Shown here piece by piece: positions 1-6,545 of a stretch of 12,885 bases of DNA. The position numbers and the translations under genes are program-made. A model generated the notes under the pieces. That model worked only from the letters and a program-made list of their open reading frames with translations, did not search any database and was not told where the DNA came from. Within the stretch, counting starts at the first letter, position 1. Each line of letters starts with the position of its first letter. The stretch comes from SXIZ01 sp040079795 (GTDB lineage: Bacteria > Pseudomonadota > Gammaproteobacteria > Methylococcales > Methylomonadaceae): the NCBI GenBank assembly GCA_040079795.1, contig JBEBJQ010000101.1, positions 1 to 12,885 on the forward strand, in the 5' to 3' direction.

Positions 1-40
1 GCCCAGAGATTGAATAATCAATAAATAATGAACAAAGACT

Positions 41-46
41 AGGAGA
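41..46 (+). promoter_or_regulatory. Ribosome binding site of the first operon gene
   Basis: AGGAGA sits 5 bases upstream of the ATG at 52 and is a near-consensus Shine-Dalgarno. It is the strongest such site on the plus strand here and fits the first gene of a new translational unit. The 40 bases before it have stops in all three plus frames. A frame-1 reading ends in a TAA at 22-24 and could be the tail of an upstream gene, but it is too short to judge. No convincing promoter is visible in so little sequence. Confidence 0.75.
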
Positions 47-51
47 CAATC

Positions 52-600
52 ATGACATTAACACCTAAAAAACTCTGGCAAATAGGTTATCAATATTTGC
101 AACATATTCAATCCGAGCTACCAGTTGCAAAATCTGAGGTTGATGCGCTGCTTAAGGTTTTGCCCTTACGCATGCAAAAAGAAACCTACTCTGAATGGCT
201 TACACGCGGCGAAAGGATGGCTCAGCACATCCCTTTTAACAAAATCCGCTTTCACTACATTACCGACGTGCAATTATTAGCCGCAGATACCCATGAGACT
301 GAGGATGCTGTGGCGCAAATTCCGCTTATAACCTCGAATAAAGAATTTCGAATCACTATCCAAATCTTATCAAAAAACAAATTGAAATTAAGTGTGGAAG
401 CTTTAGGCTCAGCCTGTGGCGAATATGCTAATAAGCTCATTGGAATTTCAGGTATTGATAGTAAGGACCAACTAATTAGCCAAATTCTCTTGGATAACCG
501 GGGAGACGGCTTTGATGACCAGTTAGACAATACACCTGCAAACCGTCAAGTTTTATTGCGGCCGGTAATTGCTCTGTTAGATAATGAAGAAGATGCGTAG
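52..600 (+). CDS. Hypothetical protein, first gene of the CHAT operon
   Basis: This encodes a 182-residue protein of unknown family. It has no signal peptide or transmembrane segment, so it is probably cytoplasmic. The N-terminal third looks helical (LWQIGYQYLQHIQSELP). The middle is beta-rich with alternating hydrophobics (about residues 98-118). Near the C-terminus, residues 148-159 (DNRGDGFDDQLD) resemble a calcium-binding loop of the EF-hand or thrombospondin-3 kind, but loop position 3 is Arg instead of Asp/Asn, so binding is doubtful. The start is fixed by the AGGAGA site 5 bases upstream. The gene overlaps the next one by 17 bp, which suggests translational coupling and a shared role with the Lon-like and CHAT proteins downstream. 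I do not assign a function. Confidence 0.85.
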   Translation: MTLTPKKLWQIGYQYLQHIQSELPVAKSEVDALLKVLPLRMQKETYSEWLTRGERMAQHIPFNKIRFHYITDVQLLAADTHETEDAVAQIPLITSNKEFRITIQILSKNKLKLSVEALGSACGEYANKLIGISGIDSKDQLISQILLDNRGDGFDDQLDNTPANRQVLLRPVIALLDNEEDA

Positions 601-1171
601 ATCGGTCTGGTTGCCGTTGGTTGGACTGGGCGAATCCCGAAAGAATCAGTTATTTGAAATTTCCAGCGAACCGAATGTCGGTTGTAGAATTGATTTGCGC
701 GGACTGAACTACCTTGGCTTAAGCGAAAATGCTCAAGAGGTTCTTTCAATTATGGAGCAGTTAAATTATTCCCCCCAAGGAATCAAACTTAGTCTGAATA
801 GTGCGCCTGTTAATCTGGTTTATACCGAAGGCATAACGCTTGGCTTGTTATGTGCCTGTTTTATGCAGGAACCGAGCTGCCTTTTGCAAAGTATTATCGT
901 GACTGGATACCTCCAGAAAGACAAAAATAAACTTTTGATTAGTTCAAAAATTTACTTTGAAAATCAGCTTAAAGCCTTGCTAGAATCCGGCTTGCAATCC
1001 AAGCCAGTCTCCTTTTTTTTACCTCGCGCTGCAATAAAAAAGCGACACTCATCTTTGTTATGGGAGTTAGAGAACAATAACATAGTCCTCCAACCCGTAG
1101 ACAGTTTGAAAGAAATTATGCATTTCTTGGGAATAGATTCTAATTTTAAGGAAAGATCACATCATGACTGA
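584..1171 (+). CDS. Degenerate Lon (S16) proteolytic-domain-like protein, probably inactive
   Basis: The 195-residue product has no signal peptide. Residues about 76-184 follow the order of the Lon protease C-terminal domain: a G-x-x-x-G turn where Lon has its catalytic GPSAG (TEGITLG, 81-87), then VTGYL (106-110) for Lon MTGEI, then ESGLQ (134-138) for the Lon (R/G)AGIK, LP (146-147) for the Lon ILP strand, and VLQPVDSLKEIM (168-179) for Lon IIPVxHVDEVL. By this alignment the catalytic Ser is Thr85, and the catalytic Lys position falls on Glu126 or cannot be placed, so peptidase activity is unlikely. The start could be ATG 584 or the in-frame ATG 593; no strong ribosome site is visible, which fits coupling to the previous gene (17-bp overlap). 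It overlaps the next gene by 8 bp. The fold assignment is by eye. Confidence 0.8.
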   Translation: MKKMRRSVWLPLVGLGESRKNQLFEISSEPNVGCRIDLRGLNYLGLSENAQEVLSIMEQLNYSPQGIKLSLNSAPVNLVYTEGITLGLLCACFMQEPSCLLQSIIVTGYLQKDKNKLLISSKIYFENQLKALLESGLQSKPVSFFLPRAAIKKRHSSLLWELENNNIVLQPVDSLKEIMHFLGIDSNFKERSHHD

Positions 1172-2627
1172 GTATCATTCGACTGTAGGCATACCCTTAC
1201 CGGATCGAAGTGGTCAAGGCGGAGAGATACTGCTTATTAAATCCAAAGATGTCGGGCTGCAACTCTTGAACTCGAATGAGCCGTTGGAGATAGCTAAGCT
1301 ACTTAAGGAAACCAAAATAGACCTCAACAAACAACTGCACCCTGTTGCCGCCCCATTAATTTTTGTCAAACTCGATCAGGACGGGTTGGAAGCGGTATTT
1401 GCTTTAGAAAAACTTAATTTAAAGCCAGAATTCTGGAATCTCTACCAACGCTTAAAACCGACTGCCTGGTTATCCAATCAACGATTATCAGCTGAAAATA
1501 ACGTTAATATCAACTGTGAAGGCGAGAGTACGCAACTTGGCCTAGCTTTGGGTTTACTCCTGAACGGAAGTAATAGCCCCATTCGATTCGTCTATGCCAC
1601 GGGGAAATTATCAGATGAATTAAACAACTCATACGATAAAAAAGTTACTCCTGTTGCCAGCGTACCTCAAAAATTAGATTTAATTATAGCTAAACATGAT
1701 GCGAAAAAGAATATTAATCCAACCGTAATTAAAAATAAAAACTCATTTTTTCCATTACAAATATTTGATCGACTATTCAAACGTGGCAAAACTGACCGCA
1801 TTTCCGATGGCATAGTTAATCAATCACTACATGAACCAATCTATTGTTTTACGCCACTGGAATATCTTAAGGACGGTGAGTGTCTTTTGGTAGCAGAGCT
1901 TCCACAAGTGCAAACACTTAAAGAAATGGGAATCGAAGTCAGGCCGATAAAGAGTTTGCGTGAAGCAGCCGTCATCCTCAATGCTCAGCACACCAGAACC
2001 CGCATTCAGGACATTTTGTTTCTTGGGGGTATTGGTTTTATAAGCTTGTTCTTAATAATCTTAGGAATGTTTATAAAAGTACATAATACTTCAATCGATG
2101 TCGTAAACCATTCCAGTAAGAACTACTTGAAAGAATTCATGTATATGTGTGTCCCTAAAGAAGGTGGGGGTAGCCGTTTTGATTTGGATCACAATGGTAT
2201 AATCCCAGTACTTCCCTTATTTGCAAATGAAAATCAAGATTATGACATAGTTCTCGATTTACAACTTGAACCAAAGAAGTCTTTTTTGAGTGATCACTAT
2301 TTTGCTGCCTTAGTTTTATTAGGAGAATATTTCAAACCTAAAGTCATTGCCTACCCAGAACCAATTGCGGCAGACACTATCCTGCATAAATTATGGCAAA
2401 TGAAAAAACAAACAGTCGCAATACAAGATAATTATTTGGTTGCAGTCTTTAATCGTAACCCTATTCAAGAAAATGAACTCGAAGAAAATTTAAATTCACA
2501 GTTTTTTAAGCAAGGGCATACCGATATTAAAAAAGCTCATAGATACATCGTCGGGCATTTTCCTGGCTATTACAGTTTCCACTTCTACAGTGCTAAAAAG
2601 GATCCTCCATGTACCGAACTATATTAA
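1164..2627 (+). CDS. Membrane-anchored Lon-like (degenerate S16) protein with C-terminal domain of unknown fold
   Basis: This 487-residue protein has a Lon-like region at about 119-272. STQLGLALGLLL (122-133) matches the Lon catalytic turn and following helix, ATGKL (145-149) matches MTGEI, VTPVASVPQK (161-170) lines up with Lon VLPIGGLKEK, and IEVRPIKSLREAAVIL (257-272) matches the last strand and helix. In that register the catalytic Ser is Gln124 and the catalytic Lys is Pro168, so it should be inactive. A polar insert of about 50 residues (176-228) splits the domain. One hydrophobic helix (about 284-304) follows, flanked by Arg residues on its N-side, suggesting N-in/C-out topology. The C-terminal 180 residues are unrecognised; they carry Cys329 and Cys483 and a calcium-loop-like DLDHNG (340-345). 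AAGGAAA at 1148-1154 supports the ATG at 1164. Overlaps: 8 bp before and 19 bp after. Confidence 0.85.
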   Translation: MTEYHSTVGIPLPDRSGQGGEILLIKSKDVGLQLLNSNEPLEIAKLLKETKIDLNKQLHPVAAPLIFVKLDQDGLEAVFALEKLNLKPEFWNLYQRLKPTAWLSNQRLSAENNVNINCEGESTQLGLALGLLLNGSNSPIRFVYATGKLSDELNNSYDKKVTPVASVPQKLDLIIAKHDAKKNINPTVIKNKNSFFPLQIFDRLFKRGKTDRISDGIVNQSLHEPIYCFTPLEYLKDGECLLVAELPQVQTLKEMGIEVRPIKSLREAAVILNAQHTRTRIQDILFLGGIGFISLFLIILGMFIKVHNTSIDVVNHSSKNYLKEFMYMCVPKEGGGSRFDLDHNGIIPVLPLFANENQDYDIVLDLQLEPKKSFLSDHYFAALVLLGEYFKPKVIAYPEPIAADTILHKLWQMKKQTVAIQDNYLVAVFNRNPIQENELEENLNSQFFKQGHTDIKKAHRYIVGHFPGYYSFHFYSAKKDPPCTELY

Positions 2628-3106
2628 TATTACTCATAGGTTGCAGTGTTTTGTCTTCTAACGCACAGGCTCGCAAAAATACCTGTTTGGGGATTAAAAA
2701 AACTGAACGGGATCGAGTAGTGTTTATCTACCCCAAACACGAACCCCCTGGGCAATATATGTATTATGTTAAGGCACTAGAAGCGAACGATCAAGATTCC
2801 TTCACTTTTGATCAAATAATGGAACAGGGAAAGGAGTTGACTCCAGTACCAAACACGCACCCGCAAATATACCAGCTACCGAGTAAAGTTACCAGACTAT
2901 ATATCTTGAAAACACACACCAATCTTGGTATTGCAGAGCGACTGGCGAAAGTTATTCCAGCCACCTCGCTCAGCGCTAAGGATATACCGGAACTCCTTGC
3001 TGGTTTAAATAGAGACCCCACTGATCATACAATAGATGCTCCACCAGATTATGATGCGCCTAGGCCATTGAAGTCGTCTGAAAATCTTTGTGAATATCCG
3101 CTTTAA
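2609..3106 (+). CDS. Small secreted protein of unknown function
   Basis: The 165-residue product has a short Sec signal peptide: basic Arg3, a hydrophobic core (ILILLIGCSVL) and a probable signal peptidase I site after AQA (residues 19-21). LIGC at 9-12 also fits a lipobox, but a Cys at position 12 is very early for a lipoprotein, so I favour type I cleavage. The mature protein has only two cysteines, Cys26 and Cys161, near its two ends, which would suit a disulfide in the periplasm. The rest is polar with many Pro residues and a Pro-rich tail (about 144-152). AAGG about 8 bases upstream supports the ATG at 2609, which lies inside the end of the preceding gene. Its place between the membrane-anchored Lon-like protein and the exported CHAT peptidases makes it a candidate partner, inhibitor or substrate. 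No family recognised. Confidence 0.85.
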   Translation: MYRTILILLIGCSVLSSNAQARKNTCLGIKKTERDRVVFIYPKHEPPGQYMYYVKALEANDQDSFTFDQIMEQGKELTPVPNTHPQIYQLPSKVTRLYILKTHTNLGIAERLAKVIPATSLSAKDIPELLAGLNRDPTDHTIDAPPDYDAPRPLKSSENLCEYPL

Positions 3107-3144
3107 ACGAGATACTACCTGATCGCCTTAAGAATATATGCGCT

Positions 3145-6100
3145 ATGAATAAAACTATCTATAGTTTGATTCTCGGATGTTTACTCCTCCAGTTATCCGG
3201 CTGCCTTACTCATAAATCGAATAGTCCTCCACAGACAGGTCAAGAGGTTGGTTCTAATAGAGCTGTTTCAGGTAACGACGCCCAGGCTCAATATGAATTT
3301 GGTTTGAGATACGCTAATGGAGACGGCCTAGAGTCAAACCCGGAGCAAGCTGCACAATTCTTCCTGAGTGCCGCTAAACAAGGTCATGCCGAAGCGCAAG
3401 CCGCACATTGGTATCAACAAGCGGCATCACAGGGTGAGTTAGAGGCGCAAAACCTGTTAGGACGAAAACCTGCTCAAGATGAATCTACTAAATTAACCCT
3501 TGAACAACAGGCGCAGTTAAAGAATTTAAATGCTGAATCAAAGAAATTATATGAGACTGGTAAATATTCTGAAGCTGAAAAGGTTGTTAAGCAAGCCCTA
3601 GATATTCTAGGGAAGATTTTTGGGGATGAAAATCTCGAATACGCTGAAAATTTAAATAATTTAGCCCAGCTTCATCATGCTCAAGGTCGCTATAAAGAGG
3701 CTGAACAGCTATTTCTGAGGAGCTTAAATATCAAGAAGAAAATCTTAGGTGATTTACATCCATCTGTCGCGACAAGCTTGAATAATCTCGCTCAGTTGTA
3801 TAAAGACAAAGGCCGTTTAGGAGAAGCTGAATCCTTATTTCTACTTAGCTTTGATACTTGGAAAAAAACTTTGGGAAACGCACATCCATCTGTCGCAATA
3901 AGCTTAAATAATTTAGCCCAGTTGTATTTAGATCAGGGTCGCTATGTTGAGGCTCAACCACTTATTATGAAAAGTCTTGAATTATGGAAATCAACTTTAG
4001 GTGATACGCATCCTTATGTTGCAACTAGTTTATTGAATTTATCATTACTATATAAATACCAAGGACAATATGAGAAGGCAGAAAACTGCATAATAAAAAG
4101 TCTTTTGATAATCGAAAAAATTCATGGGATAAATCATCCTTCTTATGCAACCACCATAGATAATTTAGCCTCTTTATATCAAGACCAAGGCCGTTTTGTG
4201 GAGGCAGAGCGTTTATACATAAAAAGCTTGGCTATTAGGAAAACTATTTTGGGCGAAAATCATCCTGATTTAGCAAATAGCTTGAACAATCTAGCCTTAC
4301 TTTATAAAGACCAAGGCCGCTATGCTGAAGAAGAGCCACTTTTGTTGAAAAGCTTTTCAATCCGAAAAAAAGTATTTGGTGAACAGCATCCAGCTTTAGC
4401 GAATAGTTTAAACAATTTAGCATTGTTATATAGGACTTTAGGTCGCTTTATAGAGGCTGAAGCACTTTTTTTTCAAAGCTTAGCAATCTCTGAAAAAACG
4501 CTTGGTAAATATCACCCCCATTATGCGACTACATTAATTAATTTGGCCGGGTTATATAAAGATCAAGGAAATTATACGAAAGCCGAAACTAGATATTTAC
4601 AAGGTTTAAGGATTCATTTAAAGGTTTATGGTCAAGCTAGCCCCGAAGTTGCAATTAGTATAAATAATCTAGCTACTATGTACTACAAACAAGGACGTTA
4701 TGAAGAAGCTGAGCCTTTAATTGTGCAAAGTATGATGATTGCAGAAAATGCCTTTGACCAAAGTCATCCTTTTGTGGCGATCGGTTCGAACAATTTAGGC
4801 ATGTTGTTTGAGTCACAAGACAAAAAATCACAAGCTGAAGTGCAATTTAAAAAAAGTTTGCGCATTATGAATCAGGTTTTAGAAGGTTGGCTATGGGGGG
4901 CAGATGAACTAACTAGGCAAAGTTATCTGCAGCAACAAGAAAATAACCGCAACATATACATCAGTTTTTATGGTACGAACGGACTTGCTGATGAAGCCTT
5001 GAACTTTTCCCTTTCCCGCAAAGGTCTATTGCTACGTATCGAATCCGAATTTAAAGTCCTGACCAGACTCCATCCCGACCCTGCAGTACAGCAGCAATTA
5101 GATAAGTTCAAAGAGCTGGGAAGCCAGATTGCAACTTTAATGATTTCCGGTAAATGTAAGGCTGAGCAATTCAAAACCTTGAAAACTCAACACGCCAATT
5201 TGGAACGAGAATTGATTCAGCATTTAAGTAGCTTTAAACGTAATATTACCGAAGTAGCTCCAGCGCAAGTACTGGAAAAGCTCAGTCTTGAGCAAAGTCT
5301 GGTAGATTTCCAAGTGTATAAAGCCTATGACTTTAAAAGTAGGCGTTATGGCTCTGAACAAGTTATCGCAATAGTTGCCAATCATCAGCACGGCATCCAG
5401 TTGATTAAGCTCGGGGATTTAGCACCTATTGACCAAGCGATTCAACGCTATCGTAAGCTGGTCACCACCGTTCAGAGCCATAGCCTTCGACAGACAGCAC
5501 AAGAGCTGTATGAACGTTTATGGGCGCCGCTCCCTGCTTTTGTACACGATAGTGCAAGTGTTTACCTTGTTCCTGATGGTCCTCTGCATTTATTGCCGTT
5601 CAAGGCTTTGCAAGATAAGAATGAACAATATCTTGGCGTCAAGCAGAATTTGTTGACATTAAGTTCCGCCCGCGACTTGGTATTAGCTCCCGACAATGCG
5701 CCGTCAAGTAATGCGACAATTTTTGCCGCCCCTGACTTTGGGAAAGCAGAAGGCTCAACAACTAACAAAAAATCCAATCGCGGCATCGAATTAAGTCATA
5801 TTTATTTCAATGATTTACCCGCAACTTTGGACGAAGGAAAACAAATCGCGGCGCTAATTAGCCAAAAACAAAATGCAAAACCGCCCAGACTTTTTCTGCA
5901 TCGAGAAGCAAACGAAGCGGAAGTCAATGCTGTGCATTCGCCGCAGATTCTGCATTTGGCAACTCATGGCTTTTTTCTGGAGGACCAGAAGACTGATGAC
6001 AAGGCACAAGCCAACAGCTTTATTAGTTTAGGCGAATCTCATTTACCGTATCGCGAAAACCCATTAGTCCGATCCGGCCTTGCTTTGGCTGACGCCAACC

Positions 6101-6489
6101 TAGGCATAAAAGGTAAACAGCGCTTGCAAGCCACTGACAACAATGATGGCATTTTAACTGCTCTGGAGGTCTTAAATCTAGACCTTCAGGGAACGGACTT
6201 AGTAACCCTGTCCGCCTGTGAAACCGGGGTTGGCGATATCAAAACCGGTGAAGGCGTTTACAGCTTAAACCGTGCTTTCCAGGAGGCAGGGGCTAAAGCT
6301 GTGTTATCCACACTTTGGAAAGTCAAGGATCAACCCACCGGGATTTTTATGCAAAAATTCTATTCCCGATACTTAAACGGTACCCCTCCGCAACAAGCCC
6401 TGCAGGCGACTCAGCAAGAGTTTATACAGGACCCGCAATATAGCCTGCCTTATTTCTGGGCAGGATTTGTTTTGACCAGCAAGGATTGA
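3145..6489 (+). CDS. Exported TPR-CHAT peptidase, predicted lipoprotein (paralogue A)
   Basis: 1114 residues. The lipoprotein signal peptide ends in a clear lipobox (LSGC, Cys20); residues 21-22 are Leu-Thr, not the Asp that retains lipoproteins in the inner membrane, so an outer-membrane location is expected. Then come a shortened Sel1-repeat region (46-106), TPR units of the kinesin-light-chain type (about 125-580) at an exact 42-residue spacing with ten junctions of the HPxxA kind, a helical linker (580-780), and a CHAT domain (about 785-1112). The domain keeps the caspase-clan dyad: His941 in HLATHG and Cys1025 in LSACETG. CHAT peptidases cut protein partners recognised through their TPRs; the target here is unknown. 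The start has only a weak site (TAAGAA); it lies 38 bp after gene 4. It is paralogous to the next gene, especially across the CHAT domain. Most TPR-CHAT proteins known to me are cytoplasmic, so export is unusual. Confidence 0.92.
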   Translation: MNKTIYSLILGCLLLQLSGCLTHKSNSPPQTGQEVGSNRAVSGNDAQAQYEFGLRYANGDGLESNPEQAAQFFLSAAKQGHAEAQAAHWYQQAASQGELEAQNLLGRKPAQDESTKLTLEQQAQLKNLNAESKKLYETGKYSEAEKVVKQALDILGKIFGDENLEYAENLNNLAQLHHAQGRYKEAEQLFLRSLNIKKKILGDLHPSVATSLNNLAQLYKDKGRLGEAESLFLLSFDTWKKTLGNAHPSVAISLNNLAQLYLDQGRYVEAQPLIMKSLELWKSTLGDTHPYVATSLLNLSLLYKYQGQYEKAENCIIKSLLIIEKIHGINHPSYATTIDNLASLYQDQGRFVEAERLYIKSLAIRKTILGENHPDLANSLNNLALLYKDQGRYAEEEPLLLKSFSIRKKVFGEQHPALANSLNNLALLYRTLGRFIEAEALFFQSLAISEKTLGKYHPHYATTLINLAGLYKDQGNYTKAETRYLQGLRIHLKVYGQASPEVAISINNLATMYYKQGRYEEAEPLIVQSMMIAENAFDQSHPFVAIGSNNLGMLFESQDKKSQAEVQFKKSLRIMNQVLEGWLWGADELTRQSYLQQQENNRNIYISFYGTNGLADEALNFSLSRKGLLLRIESEFKVLTRLHPDPAVQQQLDKFKELGSQIATLMISGKCKAEQFKTLKTQHANLERELIQHLSSFKRNITEVAPAQVLEKLSLEQSLVDFQVYKAYDFKSRRYGSEQVIAIVANHQHGIQLIKLGDLAPIDQAIQRYRKLVTTVQSHSLRQTAQELYERLWAPLPAFVHDSASVYLVPDGPLHLLPFKALQDKNEQYLGVKQNLLTLSSARDLVLAPDNAPSSNATIFAAPDFGKAEGSTTNKKSNRGIELSHIYFNDLPATLDEGKQIAALISQKQNAKPPRLFLHREANEAEVNAVHSPQILHLATHGFFLEDQKTDDKAQANSFISLGESHLPYRENPLVRSGLALADANLGIKGKQRLQATDNNDGILTALEVLNLDLQGTDLVTLSACETGVGDIKTGEGVYSLNRAFQEAGAKAVLSTLWKVKDQPTGIFMQKFYSRYLNGTPPQQALQATQQEFIQDPQYSLPYFWAGFVLTSKD
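3514..4880 (+). repeat. TPR-coding tandem array in paralogue A (126-bp units)
   Basis: About ten to eleven tandem 126-bp units encode 42-residue TPRs. The His-Pro junction recurs in strict register at residues 205, 247, 289, 331, 373, 415, 457, (Ser-Pro at 499) and 541, with an earlier degenerate junction near 163. No insertions or deletions break the spacing. The units are well diverged at DNA level and AT-rich compared with the array in paralogue B. Confidence 0.85.
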
Positions 6490-6530
6490 AAAACAAAACT
6501 GTCGGTTTTTATCTTGATAACAAAATTTTA

Positions 6531-6537
6531 AGAAGGA
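6531..6537 (+). promoter_or_regulatory. Ribosome binding site that decides the start of paralogue B
   Basis: AGAAGGA lies 8 bases before the ATG at 6546. The longer reading from a TTG at 6486 has no such site and puts a charged stretch ahead of the signal peptide. The ATG at 6546 gives a normal Lys-containing n-region directly followed by a hydrophobic core, and begins with MNK as does paralogue A. Confidence 0.8.
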
Positions 6538-6545
6538 TTAGCCTG

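Noticed and set aside
1013..1020. T8 run in gene 2 (and at 4466-4473 in paralogue A) as a phase-variation switch
   Set aside because: Runs of eight are short, the frames stay intact, and such runs are expected in AT-rich genes.
6486..6545. Longer start of paralogue B at the TTG at 6486
   Set aside because: It has no ribosome site and would put 20 residues before the signal peptide; the ATG at 6546 has AGAAGGA at good spacing.
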